Shown here in pieces: positions 42,207-50,534 of a DNA stretch of 61,712 nucleotides. Both the position numbers and the translations under genes were made by a program. How positions within the stretch are numbered: position 1 is the stretch's first letter; every line of letters begins with the position of its first letter. Below the pieces are notes generated by a model. That model was not told the DNA's origin, searched no databases, and saw only the letters and a list, made by a program, of their open reading frames with translations. The stretch spans positions 1 to 61,712 of the forward strand of contig CAMZFV010000015.1 of NCBI GenBank assembly GCA_947306175.1. Reading direction: 5' to 3'. The DNA comes from an uncultured Prevotellaceae bacterium (GTDB lineage Bacteria > Bacteroidota > Bacteroidia > Bacteroidales > Muribaculaceae).

Positions 42207-43535
42207 ATGCGCATTTTTAAACGAAAATTATACGACAGATTACTGCTTTGGAAGAAAGAAAGCCAAGGGAGGACAGCAATGCTGATTGAGGGAGCCAGAC
42301 GGGTCGGCAAGTCAACACTCGTCTCAACTTTTGCCATACAAGAATATGAAACTCACATCCTCATTGACTTTAACAATACCCCGGCGAGAATCAAAGAATT
42401 ATTTGATGACTTGACAAATTTGAATGACATCTTCTTGCAGCTGCAACAGCATTACAATGTAGTGCTCAAACAGCGGAAGTCTCTCATTATCTTTGACGAG
42501 GTGCAACAATGCCCCAAGGCACGACAAGCCATCAAGTATCTGGTTGCCGACGGCAGATACGATTACATCGAAACAGGATCGCTAATCAGCATCAAGAAGA
42601 ACACAACTGGCATCACCATCCCCAGCGAAGAAGAAAGAGTCACAATGCATCCCCTCGACTACGAGGAATTCAGATGGGCATTGGGTGACGAAGCAACAAT
42701 GGAACTGTTAAAACAATTCTATGACCTCAAAACTCCACTGAAGGCCGCCCACCGTAAGGCAATGCATGATTTCCGCCTCTATTTATTAGTTGGCGGCATG
42801 CCTCAAAGCGTTAACACATTTCTGGAGACCAACAACTTAAGTTTAGTTGACAAGACAAAACGAGAAATCATCAGATTATATCTCGACGATTTCCAAAAAA
42901 TCGACCCAAGCGGTCATGTCGAAAATTTGTTTAAGAACATCCCCGCCCAGTTAAGCGCCAAAACATCACGCTATCAACCATATCCCGTGATTGGGAACAA
43001 GAGCCAAGAGAGAATAGCAGAACTGATGCAAATGTTATCGGAAAGCAAGACCACGACCTTCTGCCACAGGTGCACCGACCCGATGGTAGGCATGTCACTG
43101 AATAAAGATCTATCCCGATACAAAATCTACTTAGCTGATACTGGACTATTTGTTACACTTTGTTTTTGGGATAAAGACTACACCGACAACATCATCTATC
43201 AGAAACTACTCTCGGATAAACTGGCCGCAAACCTTGGCTACATCTATGAGAATGTTGTGGCACAAATGTTGACAGCACGAGGAGACAAGTTGTTCTACCA
43301 CACATTCCCGAAAGACGAAAAACACAACTACGAAATTGACTTCCTGATTACTCGAGGCAACAAACTCGTCCCAATAGAAGTCAAATCATCGGGATACAAA
43401 AGCCATGCATCACTCGATGCTTTCTGCCTGAAATATGCTTCACGTATCGGTAAAAAAGTCATGATCTACACCAAAGAATTACAAACCGACGGTGACACAC
43501 TACTCCTACCAGCATATATGACACCACTGCTATAA
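42207..43535 (+). CDS. AAA ATPase with DUF4143 (PD-(D/E)xK-like) C-terminus
   Basis: 442 residues. The N-terminal AAA_14-type ATPase has Walker A EGARRVGKST (about 28-37), Walker B KSLIIFDEVQQCPKA and sensor YIETGSLISI. The C-terminal DUF4143 region contains YENVVAQML and NYEIDFLITRGNKLVPIEVKSS, where D ... E-x-K is the pattern of a PD-(D/E)xK nuclease fold. The gene is visibly AT-richer than its neighbours and uses different codons (AAA, ATT, TTA). It lies between two copies of the EF-G2 gene end, so it was inserted. Function unknown; such ATPases are frequent, patchily distributed in Bacteroidales and suspected of roles in defence or mobility. Confidence 0.92.
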   Translation: MRIFKRKLYDRLLLWKKESQGRTAMLIEGARRVGKSTLVSTFAIQEYETHILIDFNNTPARIKELFDDLTNLNDIFLQLQQHYNVVLKQRKSLIIFDEVQQCPKARQAIKYLVADGRYDYIETGSLISIKKNTTGITIPSEEERVTMHPLDYEEFRWALGDEATMELLKQFYDLKTPLKAAHRKAMHDFRLYLLVGGMPQSVNTFLETNNLSLVDKTKREIIRLYLDDFQKIDPSGHVENLFKNIPAQLSAKTSRYQPYPVIGNKSQERIAELMQMLSESKTTTFCHRCTDPMVGMSLNKDLSRYKIYLADTGLFVTLCFWDKDYTDNIIYQKLLSDKLAANLGYIYENVVAQMLTARGDKLFYHTFPKDEKHNYEIDFLITRGNKLVPIEVKSSGYKSHASLDAFCLKYASRIGKKVMIYTKELQTDGDTLLLPAYMTPLL

Positions 43536-43549
43536 CACTCAAAGACCGG

Positions 43550-43642
43550 GAGGAGAGCAAGCAGGACGAGGATTAATCCCCCTCACCTGTCCTCAACATT
43601 ATATTATATGGGCGGCCCCCAAGTGGGTCGTCCATGTTTTTT
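43550..43642 (+). pseudogene. duplicated EF-G2 3' tail plus terminator (right copy)
   Basis: 43550-43581 repeats the EF-G2 coding end (frame EESKQDED and stop) exactly. ACCTGTCCTC and the hairpin ATGGGCGGCCC / GGGTCGTCCAT (43608-43635) with TTTTTT follow. The stem differs from the left copy but keeps pairing by G-T and compensating changes, so it likely still terminates the ATPase transcript. It has no start and cannot be a gene. Confidence 0.9.
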
Positions 43643-43714
43643 GTTCTATTTGGCGGAGAAAGTGGGCGTTTTAACATTTGGGGTTAAATTTTTCAGTAAA
43701 AAGTGAACGAAAAT

Positions 43715-43745
43715 TTTGCTTTTTCACAATAAAGTGTTAATTTTG
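43715..43745 (+). promoter_or_regulatory. rprX promoter
   Basis: TTTG (43715-43718), 19-nt spacer, TAATTTTG (43738-43745), 47 nt before the rprX ATG. Confidence 0.82.
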
Positions 43746-43792
43746 CCGTTGATTGTTAAAATCAAAGTCATAAAACAGAGAAAGGAACTCTC

Positions 43793-45292
43793 ATGAAGAG
43801 ATCAACGATATGGATATTGACGGTAGTGATGGCGATAGCCCTGTTGGGACTGCTCGCCATGCAGATCGTCTATTTGGAAAAGATGGTCGCCATGCGCAAC
43901 AACCAGTTCTACGAGAACGTGAAGCGCAGCCTCAACAGTGTGTCCACATTGCTGGAGCAGAATGAGACCAAATATTTCCTTGACCAGGACCTTACTGAAG
44001 CCGAGCAGATGTACTCAGGCATCAGGAAAAACAGTTTTGGATTTGGCGAGGGCAATGACTCAAACATCGACACAACGCTCAAGACCCTGAATCCTGCCGA
44101 CCTGCGTCCTGCCAACCGCAACAAATTGAAAGCTCTAAATGATAGCTATCAGGACAAGCAGGAAATCCTCAGGGGCCAATTCCTGTATCAGAAGAGCATG
44201 CTCTATGAGGTCATCCTCAACATACTGAACCATTCCAGCGATCGTCCTATCCAGGAACGAGCCGACAGCACAACAGTATCCAGTTATCTGCGCTCTGAGC
44301 TGGACTTCAATGGGCTAAGCCTGCCTTTTGAGTTTGCTATCGTCAACAAGACAAGTGGCGTGGTCTATAAGACAAGCGGCTACTCTCCCATGTCCCAGCA
44401 AGACGTTTACACACAGCTGCTATTCCCCAACGACCCGAAGAGCAAGCAGAACACCCTCTGCGTCACCTTCCCCACCAAGAGTGACTACATCTTCTCATCG
44501 GTCAAGTTCCTTGTGCCCTCGCTGGCATTCACCTTCCTGCTGCTGGGCGTATTCCTCTACACCATCTCGGTGGCCTTCAAGCAGAAAAAGTTGAGTGAAA
44601 TCAAGAATGACTTCATCAACAACATGACGCACGAGTTCAAGACGCCCATCTCGTCTATCTCGATTGCAGCACAGATGCTGAACGATGACAGCGTGCGCAA
44701 GAGTCCCGAAATGCTCAAACACGTCTCAGGCGTCATCAATGACGAGACCAAGCGTCTGCGTTTCCAGGTCGAGAAGGTGCTGCAACTCTCGCTTTTCGAC
44801 CGCAAGAACGCCACCATGCGCCTTGAGGAAGAGGATGCTAACGCCAGTATCTACAACGTCATCAACACCTTCAAACTGAAGGTCGAGAAATACGGCGGAC
44901 ACATCAACGCCAACCTCGATGCCGAGGATCCTATTATCAACGTTGACCGCATGCACTTCACCAACGTGATTTTCAACCTGCTGGACAACGCTGTCAAGTA
45001 CCGCCGCGAAGATGTCGCGCCCGAACTCACCGTAACCACCGTCAACCCTGACGAGGACCACATCCAGATCACCGTCGAGGACAACGGCATCGGCATGAAG
45101 CGCGAGGACCTAAGGAAGATTTTCGAGAAGTTCTACCGCGTCTCGACCGGCAACCGCCATGACGTGAAGGGCTTCGGACTGGGATTGGCCTACGTCCACA
45201 AGATGATTGACCTGTTTGGCGGCACCATCCGTGCCGAGAGCGAGGTCAACCGTGGATCGAAATTCATTATCACATTACCACTATACAAGTGA
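43793..45292 (+). CDS. rprX: sensor histidine kinase RprX
   Basis: 499 residues. Membrane segments at about 6-28 and 238-262 enclose an extracytoplasmic sensor domain of ~210 residues; no HAMP domain is seen. The kinase core has the phospho-acceptor H280 in NNMTHEFKTPISSI, N-box NVIFNLLDNAVKYR, and G boxes DNGIGM and GFGLGLAYVHKM. RprX/RprY is the Bacteroidetes pair first found as regulators of tetracycline-resistance expression in Bacteroides and later tied to oxidative/sodium stress in Porphyromonas. It is 75 nt upstream of rprY; the gap carries a 7-bp array that starts at the stop codon. Confidence 0.9.
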   Translation: MKRSTIWILTVVMAIALLGLLAMQIVYLEKMVAMRNNQFYENVKRSLNSVSTLLEQNETKYFLDQDLTEAEQMYSGIRKNSFGFGEGNDSNIDTTLKTLNPADLRPANRNKLKALNDSYQDKQEILRGQFLYQKSMLYEVILNILNHSSDRPIQERADSTTVSSYLRSELDFNGLSLPFEFAIVNKTSGVVYKTSGYSPMSQQDVYTQLLFPNDPKSKQNTLCVTFPTKSDYIFSSVKFLVPSLAFTFLLLGVFLYTISVAFKQKKLSEIKNDFINNMTHEFKTPISSISIAAQMLNDDSVRKSPEMLKHVSGVINDETKRLRFQVEKVLQLSLFDRKNATMRLEEEDANASIYNVINTFKLKVEKYGGHINANLDAEDPIINVDRMHFTNVIFNLLDNAVKYRREDVAPELTVTTVNPDEDHIQITVEDNGIGMKREDLRKIFEKFYRVSTGNRHDVKGFGLGLAYVHKMIDLFGGTIRAESEVNRGSKFIITLPLYK

Positions 45293-45323
45293 TTAGTGAT
45301 TAGTGATTAGTGATTAGAGGTTA
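45289..45323. repeat. perfect 7-bp array between rprX and rprY
   Basis: Four exact copies of GTGATTA followed by GAGGTTA. The first unit contains the rprX TGA stop. It is the least diverged array in the window, so it may be the most recently expanded. Confidence 0.9.
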
Positions 45324-45367
45324 GTGAAATTTAGGAAATAACGATATATAGAAACTTAAATAAAAAA

Positions 45368-46087
45368 ATGACAATTATGGAAGACAAACTGAGAATTCTT
45401 TTATGCGAAGATGACGAGAACCTGGGTACCCTCACCCGTGAGTATCTCGAGGACAAAGGCTACAAGGCCGAACTGTTTGCCGATGGCGAAGCCGGTTACA
45501 AGGCTTTTCTCAAGGGCAAGTATGACATCTGCCTGCTTGACGTGATGATGCCCAAGAAGGACGGCTATCAGCTCGCACAGGAAATCCGTGCCGTCAACAG
45601 TGACGTGCCCATCATCTTCTTGACCGCTAAGGCCCTTAAGGAGGACATCCTGGAAGGTTTCAAGATTGGTGCCGACGACTACATCACCAAGCCCTTCTCG
45701 ATGGAAGAGCTGGTGCTGCGCATCGAGGCCATCCTGCGCCGCGTCAAGGGCAAGAAGGGCAAAGAGGTGACCGTTTACAAGATTGGTAAGTTCACCTTCG
45801 ACACCCAGCGTCAAGTCCTGTTCACCGACGACCGCAGCGACAACCTCACCACCAAGGAGAGCGAGCTGCTGAGCCTGCTGTGCGCCCACATGAACGAGAT
45901 TCTGGAGCGCAACTTCGCCCTCAAGACCATCTGGATTGACGACAACTACTTCAACGCACGCTCGATGGATGTTTACATCACCAAGCTGCGCAAGAAACTC
46001 AAAGATGATCCCACTATCGAGATCATCAACATCCACGGCAAGGGCTACAAGCTTATCGCTCCCGACACCGACGCCGAAGAGAAGTAA
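45368..46087 (+). CDS. rprY: response regulator RprY (OmpR/PhoB family)
   Basis: 239 residues; a second ATG three codons in (45377) is an equal start. The receiver domain has acidic pocket EDDE (14-17), phospho-acceptor D58 in CLLDVMMP, the Thr of FLTAKA and the Lys of ITKPFS. The C-terminal winged helix (about 138-232) shows LTTKESELLSLLCAHMNEIL, IWIDDNYFNARSMDVYITKLRKKL and IEIINIHGKGYKL. In P. gingivalis RprY binds the nqrA promoter region, and nqrABCDEF is also in this window. A terminator follows. Confidence 0.92.
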   Translation: MTIMEDKLRILLCEDDENLGTLTREYLEDKGYKAELFADGEAGYKAFLKGKYDICLLDVMMPKKDGYQLAQEIRAVNSDVPIIFLTAKALKEDILEGFKIGADDYITKPFSMEELVLRIEAILRRVKGKKGKEVTVYKIGKFTFDTQRQVLFTDDRSDNLTTKESELLSLLCAHMNEILERNFALKTIWIDDNYFNARSMDVYITKLRKKLKDDPTIEIINIHGKGYKLIAPDTDAEEK

Positions 46088-46107
46088 ACCCCGTTTCACA
46101 ACACAAT

Positions 46108-46142
46108 CTTACCCCAGGACAACATGATTCTGGGGTAAGGTT
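46108..46142 (+). terminator. rprXY terminator
   Basis: Perfect 10-bp stem CTTACCCCAG / CTGGGGTAAG (46108-46117, 46130-46139) followed by GTTT. Confidence 0.82.
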
Positions 46143-46187
46143 TACGTTGGTATTTGCCTTATCCACACTCACGACAGTCTATTGATA

Positions 46188-46919
46188 ATGATTTATCTTT
46201 ATCGCATATACCAGTGGTGCATTGTGGCACCCATCATGCTGGTTTACAGCATCATCACAGCTCTGATAACCATCATTGGCTGTCTTTTTGACCAGGACTA
46301 TTGGGGCTACTACCCTGCCAAATGGTGGGCCAGGGTGTGGTGCTGGATCCACCTGGTGAAAGTGCGTGTCGTTGGCCGTGAACTGATCGACCACGAGACG
46401 AGTTACGTGTTTGTCGCCAATCATCAGGGCGCATACGACATATTTTCCATCTACGGTTTCCTAGGGCATAATTTCAAGTGGATGATGCGCAAGGGCATCA
46501 CCAATATCCCCATCATCGGAACAGCTTGCCGCATGGCAGGCCACATCTTGGTTGACACCCACACCGCCCAGGGTCTGCGCGACACCATGGCAGCCGCCAA
46601 GAAGAAACTGCACAGCGGCATGTCGATTGTTGTCTTCCCCGAGGGACGCCGCACCGACACCGGAAAGATGGGTCCCTTCAAGAACGGCGCTTTTAAGCTC
46701 GCGCTGGAATTCGGCTTGCCCGTCGTGCCCATCACCATCGACGGCAGCTACAAGGTGATGCCCCGCAGCACCTTCAACGTCACCCCCAGCACCATCACCC
46801 TCACCTTCCACGAGCCCATCCAGCACACAGGGGGCAACGACATTGCCGAGGTGAGCCATCAGTGCCGCTCCATCATCCAGCAGGACCTCCCCGCCGAACA
46901 ACGTGACACGCCACAATAA
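46188..46919 (+). CDS. plsC: 1-acyl-sn-glycerol-3-phosphate acyltransferase
   Basis: 243 residues from ATG at 46188; a TTG two codons earlier is in frame. It makes phosphatidate from lysophosphatidate at the inner membrane. A hydrophobic N-terminal segment (about 9-33) is followed by the catalytic H-x4-D motif (H79-QGAY-D84), the glycerol-phosphate site VVFPEGRRTDTGKMGPFKNGAF, and VPITIDGSY. Length is normal. It stands between two terminators, so it is monocistronic. Confidence 0.9.
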   Translation: MIYLYRIYQWCIVAPIMLVYSIITALITIIGCLFDQDYWGYYPAKWWARVWCWIHLVKVRVVGRELIDHETSYVFVANHQGAYDIFSIYGFLGHNFKWMMRKGITNIPIIGTACRMAGHILVDTHTAQGLRDTMAAAKKKLHSGMSIVVFPEGRRTDTGKMGPFKNGAFKLALEFGLPVVPITIDGSYKVMPRSTFNVTPSTITLTFHEPIQHTGGNDIAEVSHQCRSIIQQDLPAEQRDTPQ

Positions 46920-46957
46920 CCAGACAAACTTAAAACTGAAAACCAAATATAAAAAGA

Positions 46958-47008
46958 AAACAAGCCCTATGTTTGACTTTGACAGCACAAACATAGGGCT
47001 TGTTTTAG
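46958..47008. terminator. bidirectional terminator between plsC and the CpsB-like gene
   Basis: Perfect 17-bp arms (46958-46974 and 46989-47005), beginning AAACAAGCCCTATG, with A-run and T-run on the two sides; convergent genes use it from both directions. Confidence 0.92.
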
Positions 47009-47023
47009 TATCCTTACCGGTCT

Positions 47024-47767
47024 TTACCAGGTGATATAATCGTTCTTGATGGTGGGCTCGATTTCCTTGCTGATCTTTTTCCACTCCTTGGAGTTGATAT
47101 AGTCCATGATGATGTGGGCATGCTTCACGTTGTGCATATCACTGCCCAAGTAGTCAATCATGCCATTGCGCACAAACCACAGCGCGCTGTCGCGGGCCTC
47201 CTCACCGAAGTAGCCTGTGAATGACAGGATGTTGATCTGGAAACGGGCACCCGCATTGTGCAGTTGCTCATAGCGCTTGCGACGCCTGGAATAATAAGTG
47301 TAGCGTTCGGGATGGGCAAGGATGGTTTTGTAGCCCTTGACCTGCATGTCAAACAGCAGGTCATCCAGGTTCATCAACTCTTGCTGGAAAGAGTTCTCCA
47401 ACAGGATGTAATTGCCAGGCATCGGTATCAGATGGTCGGCAGCATATTCCTTGTCAAAGTACTCGTCCATCCTGTACTCGGCACTCAGCTCCAGTTCAAT
47501 CTCCAGACCGGCATCGGTCACGGCATCCTTAAGCTTCAGGAATGCATCCATCAGACTTTCACGCGTGTTCTCAAATGTCATTGCTGTCACATGCGAGGTG
47601 AGGATGACACGGTTAATGCCCATCTCCATCTCGGCGCGCAGCATGTCCAGCGATTGTTCAATCGACTGTGAGCCATGGTCCACACCCGGGAGGATGTGGC
47701 TGTGGATATCAGTATTATAAAAGAGTTTAACTTGCTCCTTCTTACTCTTGAAGAGTTTGCCAAACAT
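47024..47767 (-). CDS. CpsB/CapC-type (PHP) tyrosine-protein phosphatase
   Basis: 247 residues. The PHP metal-site motifs of the CpsB/YwqE family are visible: NTDIHSHILPGVDHGSQS, VILTSHVTA, ILLENSFQQ, TILAHPERYTYYSRRRKRYEQL and YLGSDMHNVKH. These enzymes dephosphorylate the tyrosine kinase that drives capsule export. No capsule gene is next to it, so it acts in trans or on another substrate. A -7 element TAATTTTG (47811-47818) with TTG 22 nt upstream precedes it. Confidence 0.87.
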   Translation of the reverse strand: MFGKLFKSKKEQVKLFYNTDIHSHILPGVDHGSQSIEQSLDMLRAEMEMGINRVILTSHVTAMTFENTRESLMDAFLKLKDAVTDAGLEIELELSAEYRMDEYFDKEYAADHLIPMPGNYILLENSFQQELMNLDDLLFDMQVKGYKTILAHPERYTYYSRRRKRYEQLHNAGARFQINILSFTGYFGEEARDSALWFVRNGMIDYLGSDMHNVKHAHIIMDYINSKEWKKISKEIEPTIKNDYITW

Positions 47768-47810
47768 ATCTAGGTTCTTTCAATTATCTATAACGGTCAA
47801 AATTGACCTG

Positions 47811-47843
47811 CAAAATTACTCATTATTTTTAATCTACAGGCAA
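47811..47843 (-). promoter_or_regulatory. promoter of the CpsB-like phosphatase gene
   Basis: Minus-strand TTG (47841-47843), 22-nt spacer, TAATTTTG (47811-47818). The spacer is a little long. Confidence 0.55.
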
Positions 47844-47880
47844 AAAAAGGGGTAGTTTTTATTGTTTTCGATAAAAAAAG

Positions 47881-47920
47881 GGAAAAAGTTTTTCCAGTTC
47901 AAAAAATCGTTGTACCTTTG
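47881..47920 (+). promoter_or_regulatory. L31 promoter with overlapping palindrome
   Basis: TACCTTTG at 47913-47920 is the -7 element, 74 nt before the ATG. At the -33 position there is no TTG but a perfect 15-bp palindrome GGAAAAA-G-TTTTTCC (47881-47895), a plausible operator or bent UP-like element. Confidence 0.55.
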
Positions 47921-47994
47921 CGCGCCATTACAACAAGAGGCGTTTACCACCGCCACAATTTGTAAGTTTAACATTTAAAAGATATATCGAAACA

Positions 47995-48249
47995 ATGAAG
48001 AAGGATATCCATCCCAGCAACTATCGCGAGGTTGCTTTCAAGGACATGTCTAACGAGGAGGTTTTCATCACCCGCAGCACGGTGAACACCAAGGAGACCA
48101 TTGAGATTGACGGCACCACCTATCCCCTGGTAAAGCTCGAGATCACCAACACCTCTCACCCCTTCTTCACCGGCAAGCAGAAGCTCGTCGACACCGCAGG
48201 TCGCGTGGACAAGTTCATGCAGCGCTACGGCAACCGCAAGAAGAAATAA
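47995..48249 (+). CDS. rpmE2: 50S ribosomal protein bL31, type B (zinc-free)
   Basis: 84 residues, type B length: [36 protein letters not shown], then [26 protein letters not shown]. The zinc-ribbon cysteines of type A L31 are absent, so it is the zinc-independent form; in Bacteroidales this is often the only L31, so zinc regulation should not be assumed. It is monocistronic between a promoter and a terminator. Confidence 0.96.
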   Translation: MKKDIHPSNYREVAFKDMSNEEVFITRSTVNTKETIEIDGTTYPLVKLEITNTSHPFFTGKQKLVDTAGRVDKFMQRYGNRKKK

Positions 48250-48266
48250 GAAGACAAGACATCACT

Positions 48267-48284
48267 GCCGTGAGCGCTCACGGC
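48267..48284. promoter_or_regulatory. perfect 18-bp palindrome after the L31 gene
   Basis: GCCGTGAGC and its exact complement GCTCACGGC, with no loop, 18 nt after the stop and 11 nt before the terminator. It may only extend the terminator structure. Confidence 0.4.
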
Positions 48285-48294
48285 TGGAACAACG

Positions 48295-48338
48295 AAACAA
48301 GCGACGCGCCTTCATCATCGAGGGCGCGCCGCTTGTTT
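48295..48338. terminator. bidirectional terminator of the L31 and DUF3667 genes
   Basis: Arms AAACAAGCG-CGCGCC and GGCGCGC-CGCTTGTTT with one bulge; T-runs on both strands, between convergent genes. Confidence 0.85.
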
Positions 48339-48353
48339 TCTATGATATTATCC

Positions 48354-49430
48354 TTACTCGGTAAATGTATTCATCACATTCTGTAGCGAGTTGTCAAACC
48401 CCAACCGGTTGGAGATGTAGGCTACCAGCAAGAAGGTCACAAGTGCCAATACAAGCCGCCAAAGATTCTTGGGCCAATGATTGTTTAGCCAGGACCAGGA
48501 GTTGATGACGTTGATAATTTCAAACAGAACCCAAAGCGTAGACAGATGGTTGATGCTTTTCACCCCGTACTTCGCAATCTCGTGTTCATCCCACGCACGG
48601 ATGTAGTAAACAACGCCACCGACAGCGAAGAGCAACTTAACAATAAGCAATATGAGTAGGGCGCAGAGCGACACACGCCATAGGGTACCCCACCACCCAT
48701 AACCGAAGAGTTGCTTAAAGTCAATCATCGCTATGATGGGCAGGGCAAAAGTGATCATGACAGACGTTGCTGTGTCGCCATCACCAGACAAGGACGGGAT
48801 GAGATAGAACAGCAAAATCATCAGTGACATGAACATGAGAAACTGTACGCCGATAAAGACCTGGATATAGAAACCCTGGGGCAAGGTATGCCGCGGGAAG
48901 CGCGGAGCCTGGCGAAACAGTTGCCATACAGGAATGACAAACAATGAGAAACTCAACAATACTGTCCACGAAATGTGTTTTCCCAGCCAGTCGATGATTT
49001 TTTCCTGAAAGACTTCATAAGCGTTTGGATTAACAAAATCACTTGAGGGTTCATCATAGTTCATGCCGAGAATATTGTTCAACAGGAAAAGGATCAGCGC
49101 CATCACCACGAGCATCTTGATAGGCGGGAAACTCACCATGCGCTTGCCGCTGATGTAATCACGCATCAGGTATCCGGGACGCCAAATGAGTTGCCACAGC
49201 GAGTAAGGCAACGAGCGTGTACCTATTCCCCACATGTCCAAGATGCCCTGCCACACATTGTGCCAGTTGATGGGGCCCAAAATCGCCCGCTGGCCGCATC
49301 GGGGACAATAATTGCTCGCAAATTCGGCACCGCAGTTGCAACACCGGTGATACTCATGGTCATCTTGATAATCAAACGGTTGCTGCTGCCACCGGCGGAA
49401 CTGTTTATATTTTTCTTTCAGTGAAGACAT
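48354..49430 (-). CDS. DUF3667 membrane protein with N-terminal zinc ribbon (copy A)
   Basis: 358 residues. A CCNCGAEFASNYCPRCGQ zinc ribbon (C-x2-C-x8-C-x2-C) at about 31-47 is followed by the DUF3667 segment GPINWHNVWQGILDMWGIGTRSLPYSLWQLIWRPGYLMRDYISGKRMVSFPPIKMLVVMALI. About five further membrane helices lie to the end, including the LFGYGWWGTLWR motif. It is a clear paralogue of the next gene, with the same order of motifs. The function of the family is unknown to me. Confidence 0.83.
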   Translation of the reverse strand: MSSLKEKYKQFRRWQQQPFDYQDDHEYHRCCNCGAEFASNYCPRCGQRAILGPINWHNVWQGILDMWGIGTRSLPYSLWQLIWRPGYLMRDYISGKRMVSFPPIKMLVVMALILFLLNNILGMNYDEPSSDFVNPNAYEVFQEKIIDWLGKHISWTVLLSFSLFVIPVWQLFRQAPRFPRHTLPQGFYIQVFIGVQFLMFMSLMILLFYLIPSLSGDGDTATSVMITFALPIIAMIDFKQLFGYGWWGTLWRVSLCALLILLIVKLLFAVGGVVYYIRAWDEHEIAKYGVKSINHLSTLWVLFEIINVINSWSWLNNHWPKNLWRLVLALVTFLLVAYISNRLGFDNSLQNVMNTFTE

Positions 49431-49448
49431 CTATCAATATATTCTCAA

Positions 49449-50534
49449 TCATTCTAAAAACAACATATCAATGATGGCTGATATCCCACCCGGTCTCATC
49501 ATCTCGCCGACGAATATCAAGACCAGTACCACAGCCAGCGCTATGAACGGTAACCGCAGCGCCTTGAGCCACCCTGCCGTGCGCCAACTCTTGCGGTTAA
49601 TCATGTCAATAACAAAAATAACCAGCAATATCAACGCGATTACGCAGAGTATTCTGACCAGAAGCACCGGAATCGAGAGGTCTCCTCCTAACGACAAAAC
49701 CAATCGGTCAAATAAAACCGTTAATAAAACCAGAGTTGCCAGGAACAGATAAGCGAACTTGTAGACCACCACTAATCGCCAAAACGTACCCCACCATCCG
49801 TAACCAAACAGCGATTTGTAGTCAACACACACCAGCAGCGGCATTCCTACGGCAAAAGAGATGGTCATGACAAGGTCCATGCCTAGGCCGCACAGCTTGA
49901 GAACGAACGAGCAGAAAAACAGCCACAGGTAGAACTGAACACTCAGGAACACCTGGATGAAGAAGCCCTGCGGCAGCGTGTGACGCGTGTTGCGCGGAGC
50001 GTGGCGAAAAACGAACCATGTGGGAACAATCAGGAATGAAAACAAGAACAGGATTGACCACTCCGGGTGCGAAACAATCCAATAAACCACAGTGTCGACA
50101 AAACCGCCAACCCCCGCCGCTGTGCTCTCCACATCCTCATCAAACAAGTCGTTCCAAAACTCGGGATAAATCAGCCGACCGAAAAAATAGAGCAAGACCG
50201 CCACGATCACCAACATCTTGACAGGCGGGAAACTCACCTGCCACTTGCCGTTAATGTAATCACTGATGAAACTGCCGGGGTGAACAATCAGGTTCCACAA
50301 GGACTTGAGCAAGGATCGAGAACCCAGTCCCCACACGTCCAACACACCGCTGCGCACGGTGTCCCAGGTGATACGTCCCGCGGTGGCCTTCTGGCCGCAA
50401 GCGGGGCAGAAGTTGCCCTGATACTCATGGCCGCAATTCGCGCAGGCATGGACGTCGTCTCCGATTTCGGTACTGTTTGCTCTGGGGTAGCTCATGAGCA
50501 AAATCAGTTCATTGATTACGTTACTCAAGCTCAT
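49449..50534 (-). CDS. DUF3667 membrane protein with N-terminal zinc ribbon (copy B)
   Basis: 361 residues from ATG at 50534, which overlaps the stop of the upstream gene by 14 nt; a second ATG at 50495 (MSYPRANS) is also possible. Zinc ribbon ACANCGHEYQGNFCPACGQ, then RITWDTVRSGVLDVWGLGSRSLLKSLWNLIVHPGSFISDYINGKWQVSFPPVKMLVIV, HTLPQGFFIQVF and LFGYGWWGTFWR, all shared with copy A. Divergence at residue level is large, so the duplication is old. It lies 18 nt upstream of copy A, in one operon with the small membrane protein before it. Confidence 0.83.
   Translation of the reverse strand: MSLSNVINELILLMSYPRANSTEIGDDVHACANCGHEYQGNFCPACGQKATAGRITWDTVRSGVLDVWGLGSRSLLKSLWNLIVHPGSFISDYINGKWQVSFPPVKMLVIVAVLLYFFGRLIYPEFWNDLFDEDVESTAAGVGGFVDTVVYWIVSHPEWSILFLFSFLIVPTWFVFRHAPRNTRHTLPQGFFIQVFLSVQFYLWLFFCSFVLKLCGLGMDLVMTISFAVGMPLLVCVDYKSLFGYGWWGTFWRLVVVYKFAYLFLATLVLLTVLFDRLVLSLGGDLSIPVLLVRILCVIALILLVIFVIDMINRKSWRTAGWLKALRLPFIALAVVLVLIFVGEMMRPGGISAIIDMLFLE

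Noticed and set aside
41968..43642. Classical insertion sequence between the EF-G2 tails
   Set aside because: No transposase, no terminal inverted repeats; the only gene is an ATPase, so the insertion mechanism is left open.
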